Source of the DNA: JANWHF01 sp036276235
GTDB taxonomy: Bacteria; Planctomycetota; Phycisphaerae; Tepidisphaerales; Tepidisphaeraceae
Assembly: GCA_036276235.1 (NCBI GenBank)
Contig: DATBDZ010000309.1
Coordinates: 1 to 23,393, forward strand
Length of the DNA: 23,393 nt
Direction: 5' to 3'
The notes under the pieces are model-generated. The model saw only the letters and a list, made by a program, of their open reading frames with translations, was not told where the DNA came from and did no database searches. Shown piece by piece: positions 1-8,827 of this stretch. Position 1 is the stretch's first letter, and every line of letters starts with the position of its first letter. The position numbers and the translations under genes are program-made.

Positions 1-1590
1 CCAGCCAGATGCTTCGGAGTTGTTCATGAGGCTGCGCCTCACCCTGAGAGCATGAAAAAAACTCTTGCTCGGTTGTAGGTTAATGTGGCATCGCATGATT
101 GGAAGAGGCCGAAGGTAATTGGTGCCGACCGTGGGTCGAGCCCGATTCGGAGTTAGGTCCGGGCGTCGCTGCGAACCCGAGATTGTTGCCTCAAGAGCAC
201 GTGGAGCAGATAGCCATTTGAGCCGACGCCTTCCGTCAGCGATTGCCGGAGGCTTTATGCAGATGATGTACGCCTGTTGTGCCGGGCTGGATGTGCACAA
301 GGATTCGGTGTTCGTCTGTGTTCGCCGCATGAGCAGTGACGGCAAGGTCAGCGAAGAGATTCGCGTGTTTGGGACCAAGACCGGCCAGTTGCTGGCGCTG
401 GGCGATTGGCTGGTGAGCAAGGGTGTGACCCATGCCGCCATGGAATCGACCGGCGTGTACTGGAAGCCGATCTGGAATCTGCTGGAGGATCGCGTGAAGT
501 TGATCCTGGTCAACGCCAAGCACATCAAGCAGGTTCCCGGCCGCAAGACGGACGTGAAGGACTGCCAGTGGATCGCCCAACTGCTGCAGTTTGGATTGTT
601 GAAGGCCAGCTTCGTGCCGGATCGGCCGCAACGGGAACTGCGTGATCTGACGCGCCAGCGATCGCAACTGGTGGCCGATCACTCGCGCGTGGCCAACCGA
701 ATCCAAAAGACGCTGGAGGACGCCAACATCAAGCTGGGGAGCGTGGCCAGCGATGTGCTGGGCGTCTCCTCACGCCAGATGCTCCAGGCGTTGATCCAGG
801 GCAATTGCTCCGCGCAGCACATGGCGGAGTTGGCGCGTGGACGGATGCGCAGCAAGGTGCCGCAGCTGGCCGAGGCGCTGGACGGACGGGTCAACGAGCA
901 TCATCGCTTCATGCTGAAGATGCTGATGGAGCAGGTGGCGTCGCTGGAGAAGCAGATCGAGGCGTTCGATCAACGCATCGAGCAGGTGATGGGCCCTTTT
1001 GAAAAGGCCGCGGTTGGCCAACTGGACGGAATGCCGGGCGTGAACCAGCGTGCGGCCCAGAACATCATCGCGGAGATCGGCACGGACATGAGCCGCTTCG
1101 CCGACGCAGAGCACCTGGCGTCGTGGGCGGGCCTGAGCCCCGGCAACAACCAGAGCGCCGGCAAACGCAAGAGCGGCCGCATCCCGCACGGCAACCGCTG
1201 GCTTAAATCCACCTTGGTGCAGTGTTCCTGGGGCGCGGCCCGCAAAAAGGATTCCTTTTGGATGGGCCGCTATCAGCGAATCAGCCGCCGGCGTGGCGCC
1301 AAGCGTGCAGCGGTGGCGGTCGCCCACTCGCAACTGAGGGTCATTTATGAACTGCTCAAGACCGGTGAGGAGTATCGTGAAATGGACGCTGGCAGGCTCC
1401 AGCACCAAGATGCAGACCGATTAAAAGACACCTTGGTGGCGCGTCTGGAGAAAATGGGTTACAAGGTGGACCTGCGTCCCAAGGCCGACGCCGCCTAACG
1501 GCGGCGATTTTCGGAGCAGTACCTCAGCATGACGTATAACGCCGGCCGCTGATGTGTCGGCAGTTTTCGCCGGCGGCGCGGCGCAGGCTT
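1..1590 (+). mobile_element. IS110-family insertion sequence (ends not resolved)
   Basis: The element is defined by its transposase gene and by non-coding flanks of about 256 bp upstream and about 90 bp downstream, before an unrelated palindromic repeat begins near 1595. IS110 elements lack long terminal inverted repeats, and none is seen here. In the IS110 group the non-coding left end upstream of the transposase is known to encode the bridge RNA that pairs with target and donor DNA, so 1-256 is the place to look for it. This stretch carries no convincing ORF of its own. The exact ends cannot be set from one copy, and the left end may lie outside the window. Confidence 0.55.
257..1498 (+). 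CDS. IS110 family transposase (DEDD/Transposase_20)
   Basis: A 413-residue protein that would catalyse IS110 recombination. The N-terminal RuvC-like DEDD domain shows the expected acids: D12 in GLDVHKDS, E63 in MESTGVYW, and D99 and D102 in GRKTDVKD. A coiled region follows (roughly residues 120-250). The C-terminal Transposase_20 domain has the helix-hairpin-like GMPGVNQRAAQNIIAEIG and the conserved LSPGNNQSAGKRKSG segment, which carries the serine used in the Tnp domain. I chose the ATG at 257 because GGAGG lies just upstream; the reading frame is open further up, from 119, but that part has no family similarity. Length is normal for the family and no frameshift is seen, so the protein looks intact. 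Confidence 0.93.
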   Translation: MQMMYACCAGLDVHKDSVFVCVRRMSSDGKVSEEIRVFGTKTGQLLALGDWLVSKGVTHAAMESTGVYWKPIWNLLEDRVKLILVNAKHIKQVPGRKTDVKDCQWIAQLLQFGLLKASFVPDRPQRELRDLTRQRSQLVADHSRVANRIQKTLEDANIKLGSVASDVLGVSSRQMLQALIQGNCSAQHMAELARGRMRSKVPQLAEALDGRVNEHHRFMLKMLMEQVASLEKQIEAFDQRIEQVMGPFEKAAVGQLDGMPGVNQRAAQNIIAEIGTDMSRFADAEHLASWAGLSPGNNQSAGKRKSGRIPHGNRWLKSTLVQCSWGAARKKDSFWMGRYQRISRRRGAKRAAVAVAHSQLRVIYELLKTGEEYREMDAGRLQHQDADRLKDTLVARLEKMGYKVDLRPKADAA

Positions 1591-1594
1591 AGAA

Positions 1595-1720
1595 CCCTCT
1601 CCGCTGTACTCAGGGGAGAGGGCAGGGTGAGGGGACGGCGATTTGCATAACGGCGTCGTTCGCAAATCGACGCGTCCGTCCCCTCACCCCAACCCTCTCC
1701 CCTGAGTACAGGGGAGAGGG
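1595..1720. repeat. Two-armed palindromic repeat, CCCTCTCCCCTGAGTACAGG family
   Basis: The left arm (1595-1635) and right arm (1679-1720) are near-exact reverse complements. Each arm contains its own small hairpin around GTACTCAG or CTGAGTAC. The central loop also pairs (CGATTTGC with GCAAATCG). A second two-armed copy lies at 19085-19210 and single arms lie near 14772, 15616 and 23309. It ends 27 bp before the ATG of the next gene and may form its leader hairpin. Confidence 0.85.
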
Positions 1721-1747
1721 AGTAATGGCCCCGGCCCGTTGTTGCTC

Positions 1748-4700
1748 ATGTCCGAACCCGTAGCAGCACCACCACCGCCCCCTCCCAAGCCGCGCAAGCG
1801 GCGGCGATGGATTTTGCGCATCCTGTTTACGCTTGTCGCGATAGTGCTCCTCTTCGCGGTGACGGTGCAGATCATCCTGCTGACCAACTTTCCGCGCCGT
1901 CTGGTCGTCACTCAACTCGAAAAACAACTTGGATTGAAGGTTGATGCCAACTCGTTGCAGACCGGATGGCTCGGGAATACGCAGTTGCAGAACGTGAAGC
2001 TGTCGCTGCCGCTGGCCCGGTCGGCGTTTCTGGATGTCCCGGAGATGCGCGTGAAAAACACGTCGCTCTTTGGGCTGATCCTGGGACGAAGCGTCGACAT
2101 CAAACGGATCGAGTTGGATCATCCGACGATCAAAGTGAGCCAACTGCCGGACGGCGACTGGGATTTCGCGCAGGTGCTGGATTTGCTGAGCCGCGCCGGC
2201 GGGCGAAAGCCGGCGCAGGAATCGAGCCAGACTGCCGCGCCGGCGATGCCCGCCGTCAAAATCGCCGGTGGGACACTGATCGTCACTGACAATCAGCAGC
2301 GCGCCGTGACGATCCAGCCGCTCGAGATGGAGGGGCATCCGGAATCCGCCGTGTCATGGGCCTTCAACCTTCACGCCGGCGCGGAATCGGCGGACCAGGC
2401 GCCGCTGCGCGTCGATGGCCATGTCGCACCCGGCGGCGTTTGGGCGCATCAAGCGACGGTGGCGATTCATCATCTCTCCGAATGGATCAAACCATGGAAC
2501 CCCACGCCGCCGGCAGTCGATATCGATCTCCAATGGACCGGCCAGACCACCGAGGCTGGTTTCGCAGGACGCGCTAAACTCGATAAATTTGCCGTCGGCG
2601 AGGCGCAAGCCCGGGGCGTTGTCTTCATCGAAGCGGGAGATGGATACAAGATCGTCCCGGATAATCTGCAGCTGAAAACCGGCCAGCATATCCTGCCCGA
2701 TCTGAGCCTGGCATCCGGCTCAATCGAATACAAAGGCCCGCAAGTTACCGCTACACAGCTCATGGTGAATCTCATGGGCGGCCCCGCGCGGGTGGATGGC
2801 ACCTTCAATCGCAACACCCGCAAGGCATCGTTCAACGCGATCTGGTCGGGGCTTATCGCCGGGCCGAATGTCAAACACAGCGGCTCGTTGGGAATCACGG
2901 CGCAATGGCCGCTCTCCAACGAGTTGCAGTTGAGCGGCCAGCTCATCGCAAATGGCACCGCGCCCGGCGGGCCATTTAACGCCGACATTCATCTGGGCGC
3001 CAACGGCTCCTCGATCAATGACATGGATTGGACGCTGGATGCGCCGGCGCTCGCGTGGCATCGCGCCATCCCACTGGTGTTCGATCATCTTCATCTTGGC
3101 GGCGGCCTGCATTGGAAGCCGATCCCCGGCACGGCCAATCAAGCGCCGGTGCTGACGCTGACATCCGCCGCCCTGGAAAACGGCGCGCGATTGACCGGCA
3201 TCGGCTCGTATAACTTCGACCCCGCGCGGCAGGATTGGTCGCTGCGGCTCTCGGGAAAAAATTGGAACGCCGTCCGCAGTGGAAAGTCCGATCTTAGCTT
3301 CGCGCTCGTCGGGCATGGCGACAAGAAAGTCGCCTGGCTTGATTACTTCACGTTCCAGAATCCCGACGCCACCCTCACCATCGACGGCAGCTATACCTTC
3401 GGCATTCCCAAGCCGGTCTTCGCGACGGTGCGCCTCAGCAATGGCGAGGCGCCGCCGGAGGTGGCGTTCAATGAGGATCAGGCGTCGAAGTTTTTGCGCG
3501 GCGCTTTCAGCGGAAGCCTCGCGGTGAGCGGCACGCTGTCGCCGCTGCTGCTGGAAGTCGCCGGCCAGGCCAATGGCCGCGAGGTGCTCGTCGCGCAGCA
3601 CACGATCGGCGATCTGGAGATGCATCTGGCCGGCCTGATTAATGGAGAACGTGCCGACATCAAGTCCGACAAAATACAACTGCTGGGCGGCGACTGGAGC
3701 ATGGACGCCAACTACACCCTCAGCAGCGACGCGGCCAATCTCGTTCTCGATGTCGATCATCTGAATCTCAAAAATGTCGCCGCCATGGCCAACGGACCGG
3801 ATATTTCGGGCACGCTCTCCGGAGAATGGGACATTCGGCTTCCCGCCCTTCGCTTTGACAAAGACAGCATTGCCGTGAAGGGAACAGCGCAGCTCAAGGA
3901 TGTTCGCGCGCCAGAATTCGCCGCCGACCTGATCGACATCAGCTCGACGCTTGAGCAGGGGCAGGTGACGATCAATCAGGTCCGGATGCAGCGCGGCAAA
4001 GGGGAAGGCCGCTTTTCCGCGACATTCAATCTGGCCGATACGCGCCACATCATCGCCAGCGCCGAACTCTCGCAATGGCCGCTGGAAATTCCCGGATCGG
4101 CGCTGCGCATCGATACGTCGCTCACAGCGCCGGATATCGCGATCGATCTGCCCAATCGTCATTCCCTTCGCCCAGACCAGCGCGAGCTGCAGGCGTATAT
4201 CCGCCAGCTTGATCTGCACGGCGATGTGGAGTTGATGGGTAAGCCGCTCGGGCAGTATCAGCTATTTTCCTCGGTGACCGGGCGCCTCCTTGATGTGCGC
4301 GCGATCCATGTCCAGTTGCTGAGCGGCCGCGCCGACGGGCAGGCGCGCGTGGATCTGAGCGATCCTCTGCATGCCACCGCCGAGCTGGCGTTTGAGAAGG
4401 TGGATCTGGCGCAGATCGGCGCGTTTGTCCCGAGCCTCAAGGGTCTTCATGGTCAGATGGAAGGAACCGCGCGGCTCGCCCCTTCAGAGGTGAGCCGTGC
4501 GCTGGAGCCTTTGGCGCTGGTCATTACAACGAAGCTCACCAATGGCGGTCTGCGAACCATCCCCATCGAAGATGCCACCATCGTCGGGTACATCGGCCAT
4601 GACCCGCTGGTCACCGACGGCGGCTATCGATTAGTGCTGGGCAGCGGCCCGCATCAAACCAGTACGATTCACTTTGACGGCGGCGTCATGCAGGTCTGGG

Positions 4701-5443
4701 GACGCATCGGCCGCCATCCCGGCGAGGCGCTGGGCACGCACGTGGAGCTGTCGTTCCAGCAGCTGGATCTCGATCGGCTCGTCCACGATATAGATCCCGC
4801 CGCCAGCAAGATGCCCGGCAAGCTCGCGGGCAATCTCACATTGCTTTATGCGACGTCGCCCGTCGTCACCGCCCCCGCAAGCCACGCCTGGCCCGTGCAG
4901 ATTCCCGCCACACAAATGGCGACCCCCGCGACGCAGCCGGCGCTGGCAACACTTTTGGATCCCCTCTATGCCGACGGCGAAGTCCGTCTGCGGCAATCCA
5001 ACCTCACCGGTTACGGGCCGATCGGCGCCATGTACGATCTCATGCACCTGGGGAAAAACAGCGGCATCCCCACCGGCACCGGCAACGTCGGCCTGCACCT
5101 TGAGCGCGGCACGCTCTCCATCACCCACCTGCGCTACTTTGATCGCGGCAAGGAAATCCGCGCCGTCGCCACCGCAAATCAAATTTGGAATTTCCCCAAT
5201 TCCCCAATCAGCGGATCAATGGTCGGCACCGCCCAGCCGCTGGCCAACACCAAGCTCCCCCTGCTGGCCGACATCGATTCAATCTTAACTGCTGTACAAA
5301 AAACCGTCGTCCAAAGCATCACCCTCTACGGCACAGTCCACGAGCCCAAATGGCGCGCGATCGTCTTCGGAGACATCGGGGGAGAGCTGCAACGGATGAT
5401 CGTGGGAGATGTCCGATCGGGCGCGGAAGGGGTGGGAGAGTAA
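1748..5443 (+). CDS. AsmA/TamB-like envelope protein
   Basis: A 1231-residue protein with a short cytosolic Pro- and Arg/Lys-rich N-terminus (PPPPPPKPRKRRR), then one membrane helix (about residues 24-47), then a long periplasmic body of beta-rich repeats. This is the architecture of AsmA-like proteins, which are thought to bridge the inner and outer membranes and carry phospholipids. The early segment FPRRLVVTQLEKQLGLKVDA and the C-terminal part (GYGPIGAMYDLMHLGKNSG, then a run ending in LYGTVHEPKWRAI) resemble AsmA N- and C-terminal regions. I chose the ATG at 1748; a TTG at 1739 in the same frame is also possible. It appears monocistronic. Its stop is followed after 3 bp by a GGGTTCA heptamer tract. 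Substrate is not deducible. Confidence 0.8.
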   Translation: MSEPVAAPPPPPPKPRKRRRWILRILFTLVAIVLLFAVTVQIILLTNFPRRLVVTQLEKQLGLKVDANSLQTGWLGNTQLQNVKLSLPLARSAFLDVPEMRVKNTSLFGLILGRSVDIKRIELDHPTIKVSQLPDGDWDFAQVLDLLSRAGGRKPAQESSQTAAPAMPAVKIAGGTLIVTDNQQRAVTIQPLEMEGHPESAVSWAFNLHAGAESADQAPLRVDGHVAPGGVWAHQATVAIHHLSEWIKPWNPTPPAVDIDLQWTGQTTEAGFAGRAKLDKFAVGEAQARGVVFIEAGDGYKIVPDNLQLKTGQHILPDLSLASGSIEYKGPQVTATQLMVNLMGGPARVDGTFNRNTRKASFNAIWSGLIAGPNVKHSGSLGITAQWPLSNELQLSGQLIANGTAPGGPFNADIHLGANGSSINDMDWTLDAPALAWHRAIPLVFDHLHLGGGLHWKPIPGTANQAPVLTLTSAALENGARLTGIGSYNFDPARQDWSLRLSGKNWNAVRSGKSDLSFALVGHGDKKVAWLDYFTFQNPDATLTIDGSYTFGIPKPVFATVRLSNGEAPPEVAFNEDQASKFLRGAFSGSLAVSGTLSPLLLEVAGQANGREVLVAQHTIGDLEMHLAGLINGERADIKSDKIQLLGGDWSMDANYTLSSDAANLVLDVDHLNLKNVAAMANGPDISGTLSGEWDIRLPALRFDKDSIAVKGTAQLKDVRAPEFAADLIDISSTLEQGQVTINQVRMQRGKGEGRFSATFNLADTRHIIASAELSQWPLEIPGSALRIDTSLTAPDIAIDLPNRHSLRPDQRELQAYIRQLDLHGDVELMGKPLGQYQLFSSVTGRLLDVRAIHVQLLSGRADGQARVDLSDPLHATAELAFEKVDLAQIGAFVPSLKGLHGQMEGTARLAPSEVSRALEPLALVITTKLTNGGLRTIPIEDATIVGYIGHDPLVTDGGYRLVLGSGPHQTSTIHFDGGVMQVWGRIGRHPGEALGTHVELSFQQLDLDRLVHDIDPAASKMPGKLAGNLTLLYATSPVVTAPASHAWPVQIPATQMATPATQPALATLLDPLYADGEVRLRQSNLTGYGPIGAMYDLMHLGKNSGIPTGTGNVGLHLERGTLSITHLRYFDRGKEIRAVATANQIWNFPNSPISGSMVGTAQPLANTKLPLLADIDSILTAVQKTVVQSITLYGTVHEPKWRAIVFGDIGGELQRMIVGDVRSGAEGVGE

Positions 5444-5446
5444 AAC

Positions 5447-5551
5447 GGGTTCAGGGTTCAGGGTTCAGGAATCGGGGTTCAGGAATCGGGGTTGAAGGTT
5501 ATGGGAGCGGGATCAGGATTCAGGTGTCGGGGTTTGCGCTTCAGGGTTTGG
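5447..5551. repeat. Degenerate GGGTTCA heptamer tract
   Basis: Starts 3 bp after the stop of the AsmA-like gene. The first three units are exact GGGTTCA, then units degenerate (AATCGGGGTTCAGG and similar). It overlaps the 3' end of the four-helix-bundle gene on the minus strand and encodes that protein's low-complexity tail. Confidence 0.8.
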
Positions 5552-5938
5552 GGGCCAGCGCCGATCGGACGTCGTGAGACTTCGTTCGAGCGTCTTCTCG
5601 AGTCCGTTCAGCATTCGAACGCCTTCCAGGTAGCGCTCCCGAAACGCGCGGTAGATCGCTTCATCGATATAGTCTTTGAGGCGCGCGATGTACAAGTGGT
5701 GGATGGTCTCCATCGCTTCCGTACGGGCGCGGTTTACGCCTTCGATCTTGTTGCGAATATGACGATCACTGTGCTTCTCCGCGAGGTTTGCGGGGGAGCT
5801 ATTAGACGATCGTCGAACCTGAGATGCCAACTCGTATCGCTCCTCCGAGGGCCACTGATGGGTCAAGTCGCAGACCTCGATATGCAATGCGCAAAGTCGC
5901 TGATACACATCAAGATCCTCAACCCTCAAATAGCCCAT
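5513..5938 (-). CDS. Four-helix-bundle protein (S23/IVP family)
   Basis: About 141 residues. The start MGYLRVEDLDVYQRLCALH and the middle segments YELASQVRRSSNSSPANLAE and ARTEAMETIHHLYIARLKDY match the family first described from 23S rRNA intervening sequences, which forms four-helix bundles and pentamers. No enzymatic role is known. I chose the ATG at 5938 because GGAG lies 6 nt upstream; an ATG at 5950 in frame is possible. The last ~16 residues (PPNPEAQTPTPES) are encoded by the neighbouring heptamer-like repeat and are probably not part of the fold. The gene is bracketed on both sides by GGGTTCA tracts and stands alone, far from any rRNA gene in this window. Confidence 0.85.
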   Translation of the reverse strand: MGYLRVEDLDVYQRLCALHIEVCDLTHQWPSEERYELASQVRRSSNSSPANLAEKHSDRHIRNKIEGVNRARTEAMETIHHLYIARLKDYIDEAIYRAFRERYLEGVRMLNGLEKTLERSLTTSDRRWPPNPEAQTPTPES

Positions 5939-5956
5939 AAGCGTCTCCATAGGGAA

Positions 5957-5995
5957 GGGTTCAGGGTTCAGGGTTCAGGGTTCGGGGTTCAGGAT
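5957..5995. repeat. GGGTTCA heptamer array (about 5 units)
   Basis: Tandem GGGTTCA units on the plus strand, directly upstream of the four-helix-bundle gene. It is in inverted orientation relative to the longer CCCTGAA array at 6082, so the pair could form a long hairpin across 5957-6167. Confidence 0.9.
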
Positions 5996-6081
5996 TGGAG
6001 TTCGCGAAAGAGCCTTTGAGCATCGGTAAGACTCGCGCGATACTCGAAAGGCCTCATATTTGCTACACGCGCGACCTCTTT

Positions 6082-6167
6082 CCTGAACCCTGAACCCTGA
6101 ACCCTGAACCCTGAACCCTGAACCCTGAACCCTGAACCCTGAACCCTGAACCCTGAACCCTGAACCC
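6082..6167. repeat. CCCTGAA heptamer array (about 12 units)
   Basis: About twelve perfect tandem copies of CCCTGAA, the complement of the GGGTTCA tracts at 5447 and 5957. The array begins immediately at the serA stop codon on the minus strand. Short heptameric tandem repeats are known from cyanobacteria and other bacteria; function is unknown. Confidence 0.95.
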
Positions 6168-7781
6168 TCACGCGCGCGGCGCCAACTCAACCGTCTTTAC
6201 ACGAATAATATTCGGGCTCGCCCGCAGCTTCTCCATCAGTGCTGCAGTGGGAACGCTATCAGCCTTTACTACCATCAGCGCGGTCGCGGTTTTGTCTGCG
6301 TGAATCTCTCGGCTGATAACCATGTCCGCGATGTTCACGCCTGCGGATCCGAAGCTGGTGCCTACGGAGCCGATGACGCCGGGTTGATCTTTGTTGAGGA
6401 TCAGCACCATGTGCCCTTCGGGCACCATGTCCATCGCGAAGTTATCGACGCGTAAGAGGCGCGGGAGACCGTCGGCATACACAGTGCCGAGGATGCGATG
6501 CGATTCGCCGTTGGGGCTTTCGACGCGGACGCCAACGATGTCGCCGATCAGGCCTGCCGGGGGCGAGGGCTCATGAATCTGCGCAAGTTCGATGCCGCGG
6601 CTCTTGGCCAGATGCTCCACATTGATCACATTCACCGGCGGCGCCAGGTGCGGCTTCAGCAGCTCCACCGTCGCCAGACGCAGCAGCGTCTCCATCAGCT
6701 TGGGAGCGCGCTGGCCGCTGGCGCGGAGCGTGATCGTCTTGTAGCCGCCTTCGGTCAGGCCCGCGAGCACCGCGCCGATGCGGCGCGCCAGATCAGCAAA
6801 CGGCTGCTCATCGGGCGGCAGATCGAGCTTCAGTTTGCCCGCGTTCACCGCGCCGCGAATCTCGCCGTTCTTGAGATACGCCACGACCGATTTGCACGCC
6901 TCGACGCTCACCGCCGTCTGCGCTTCATCGGTGCTGGCACCCAGGTGCGGCGTCAGCACGGCGTTCTCCACGCCAAACAGCGGATGATCCTTCGCCGGCG
7001 GCTCGGTCGCGAAGACGTCGATCGCCGCCCCGGCGATCTTCTTTTCCTTCAGCGCCTCGGCCAGCGCGATCTCATCCACCACTTCGCCGCGGGCGTCGTT
7101 GACCACCAGCAGATTCGGGCGGCACTTCCCGAATAGCCGCTCGCGATTGAGCAGATGCTTGGTCCCTTCGCCGCCGGGAACGTGAAAACTGATCACGTCG
7201 ATCTGCGAGAGGAACTCATCAAAATCGCGGATCAACTTCACGCGGCCCTCAAGCGCCGTCGGCTGGCTGTAAAACGGATCGAACCCCAGAACATTCATCT
7301 CCATCGCAATCGCGCGGCTGGCGACGGTTCTGCCAATGCGTCCGAGTCCCACCACGCCCAATGTCTTGCCGGCAAGCTGCGTTCCCTGATAGTTGTTGCG
7401 TTTCCATTGCCCCGAGCGCACATGCGCATCAGCCGCCGGTATCTTGCGGGCGAGGCTCATCATCAACGCCAGCGCATGCTCGGCGGTGGAGAGTGTCGAA
7501 GCCTCGGCGGTATTGAGAACCAGAATGCCCTTGGCGGTCGCAGCCGGCAGATCGATATTATCGACGCCGACGCCCGCGCGGGCGATGACTTTCATGTTCC
7601 CCGGATTTTCCAGAACCGCCGCCGTCACCTTCGCCCCCGACCGCACGACCAACCCGTCGTAACCGCCAATCTTGGCGGCCAGTTCCTTTGGATCGATCAC
7701 ATCGAACGGCATCCCCGATTGCTTGAGATAATCCAGCCCCTCGGTTGCCAGCTTGTCCGCGACAAGTACGCGCATCGCCAT
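6168..7781 (-). CDS. serA: D-3-phosphoglycerate dehydrogenase
   Basis: Oxidises 3-phosphoglycerate to 3-phosphohydroxypyruvate with NAD, the first step of serine synthesis in the cytosol. It has 537 residues, the usual size of the long (type I) bacterial form. An N-terminal substrate-binding lobe (MRVLVADKLATEGLDYL) is followed by a Rossmann lobe with the NAD motif GVVGLGRIGR, then the catalytic Arg in NDARGEVVDE, Glu in DVFATEPP and His in LTPHLGASTDEA. Next come the intervening (ASB) domain and a C-terminal ACT domain (HMVLILNKDQPGVIGSVG onward), which senses serine in this family. The ATG at 7781 has GTGAGG five bases upstream; a second ATG two codons later is possible. It stands alone and its stop codon abuts the heptamer array. 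Confidence 0.97.
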   Translation of the reverse strand: MAMRVLVADKLATEGLDYLKQSGMPFDVIDPKELAAKIGGYDGLVVRSGAKVTAAVLENPGNMKVIARAGVGVDNIDLPAATAKGILVLNTAEASTLSTAEHALALMMSLARKIPAADAHVRSGQWKRNNYQGTQLAGKTLGVVGLGRIGRTVASRAIAMEMNVLGFDPFYSQPTALEGRVKLIRDFDEFLSQIDVISFHVPGGEGTKHLLNRERLFGKCRPNLLVVNDARGEVVDEIALAEALKEKKIAGAAIDVFATEPPAKDHPLFGVENAVLTPHLGASTDEAQTAVSVEACKSVVAYLKNGEIRGAVNAGKLKLDLPPDEQPFADLARRIGAVLAGLTEGGYKTITLRASGQRAPKLMETLLRLATVELLKPHLAPPVNVINVEHLAKSRGIELAQIHEPSPPAGLIGDIVGVRVESPNGESHRILGTVYADGLPRLLRVDNFAMDMVPEGHMVLILNKDQPGVIGSVGTSFGSAGVNIADMVISREIHADKTATALMVVKADSVPTAALMEKLRASPNIIRVKTVELAPRA

Positions 7782-8167
7782 AACGACCTCACAGTAAGAA
7801 TTATCGCCGGCGGCCCGGTCTCACAGTTGTAGCCGGCCCCGGCTTTGAGGGGGGAATGGTAGGGGAAGAGGTTGCCGCTTGCCAGTTAGGGAAGACGGGG
7901 AAAGAGAGGATTCGAAGTGCTCTGCTCGCTGGGTTCTCCTGAATGGTCGAGTGGGAGATTTCGCAGATGTAGGGCAATCTGGCGCGCAGCGAGTCGGTCC
8001 ATCGCATCTACGTTCCCCGCAATGATGCTGCAATCGAGCTTTGCCAGATTCTGGCGTGAAAGTGGTGCCACCTAATTCAGACGCATCAATGGTGCTGCGG
8101 TAAATCAATGGCCAATGACGATTAATACATTGTTTGACCGATGTTGACACCGTAGAATTGAGAGTTT
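7782..8167. other. Intergenic region without a supported gene
   Basis: 386 bp between divergent serA and the toxin-antitoxin-like pair. It must hold both promoters, but I see no convincing -35/-10 pair. A 61-codon minus-strand ORF (7886-8071) has no clear ribosome binding site or recognisable family. The region is less GC-rich near 8090-8165, just before the next gene. Confidence 0.5.
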
Positions 8168-8827
8168 ATGGCTCAAATGATCGGCCACGGTGTATATGCA
8201 CTTAGTGAGGCGGCCCGCTACGCTGGCCTGCCGGTGGGGACTGTCCGCTCTTGGTTTAAGCCGCGCTCCGACCACAGAGGGCAAGGACCGCTTTTCCGTT
8301 CCGACTATGGCCCGATTGAAGACGACTATGCAATCAGCTTTCTCAATCTGATTGAGGCTTACGTGGCCCGTTTTTTCCGAAAAGAGGGTGTTAAAGCGCC
8401 GATCCTACGCCGCGCGCACGAGGTCTTGCAAACTGAACTGGATACCGTTCATCCGTTTGCGCATTCGGCATTGCGAACGGACGGTAAGCGGATTATTCGT
8501 CAAAAAGGCGATGCTGAGTTAGTGGACGTTATTTCCAGGCAGCATTTTTTTGGGCAAATGAAGTTGAGCCGCATCGCTTACAGTCCAACCTCCCGGTTGG
8601 CGCAATCCTGGGCGATCAGTGATGGCGTTGTAATCGATCCAACCCTCAGTTTTGGCAAGCCGGTCGTAGAGCGCACTGGAGTAACTACCTTCGTTCTGGC
8701 AAATCAGTACAAGGCCAATCGTGGGGATGCAGCCCTGGTGGCAAGGCTTTTCAGCATCAAAGACGCCGACGTGTTAAACGCCGTGAAATTTGAAGCTGGT
8801 CTGAGCCGCCTACCAAAAGCTGCGTGA
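8168..8827 (+). CDS. DUF433-type antitoxin-like DNA-binding protein
   Basis: 219 residues. The N-terminus (VYALSEAARYAGLPVGTVRSW) is a MerR-like helix-turn-helix. The C-terminal part (ISDGVVIDPTLSFGKPVVE, then TFVLANQYKANRGD) has the DUF433 pattern of a short antitoxin strand-and-helix ending in an HTH. Proteins of this layout usually precede PIN-like toxins, as here. Its stop overlaps the GTG start of the next gene by 4 bp, which indicates translational coupling. It probably represses its own operon and binds the partner protein. Function is inferred from family and context only. Confidence 0.75.
   Translation: MAQMIGHGVYALSEAARYAGLPVGTVRSWFKPRSDHRGQGPLFRSDYGPIEDDYAISFLNLIEAYVARFFRKEGVKAPILRRAHEVLQTELDTVHPFAHSALRTDGKRIIRQKGDAELVDVISRQHFFGQMKLSRIAYSPTSRLAQSWAISDGVVIDPTLSFGKPVVERTGVTTFVLANQYKANRGDAALVARLFSIKDADVLNAVKFEAGLSRLPKAA

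Noticed and set aside
119..256. Upstream extension of the IS110 transposase reading frame.
   Set aside because: The ATG at 257 has a GGAGG site and begins at the family's conserved N-terminus; the extension has no similarity to it.
2720..4219. Minus-strand ORF of 499 codons inside the AsmA-like gene.
   Set aside because: It is an antisense shadow with no recognisable domain; the plus-strand frame has a membrane helix and AsmA features.
6082..6167. CRISPR array or telomere repeat.
   Set aside because: The 7-bp units are contiguous, without spacers, and there are no cas genes; the position is internal.
7821..8150. Minus-strand ORF of 109 codons between serA and the DUF433 gene.
   Set aside because: No ribosome binding site, no family resemblance, and low-complexity C-terminus.
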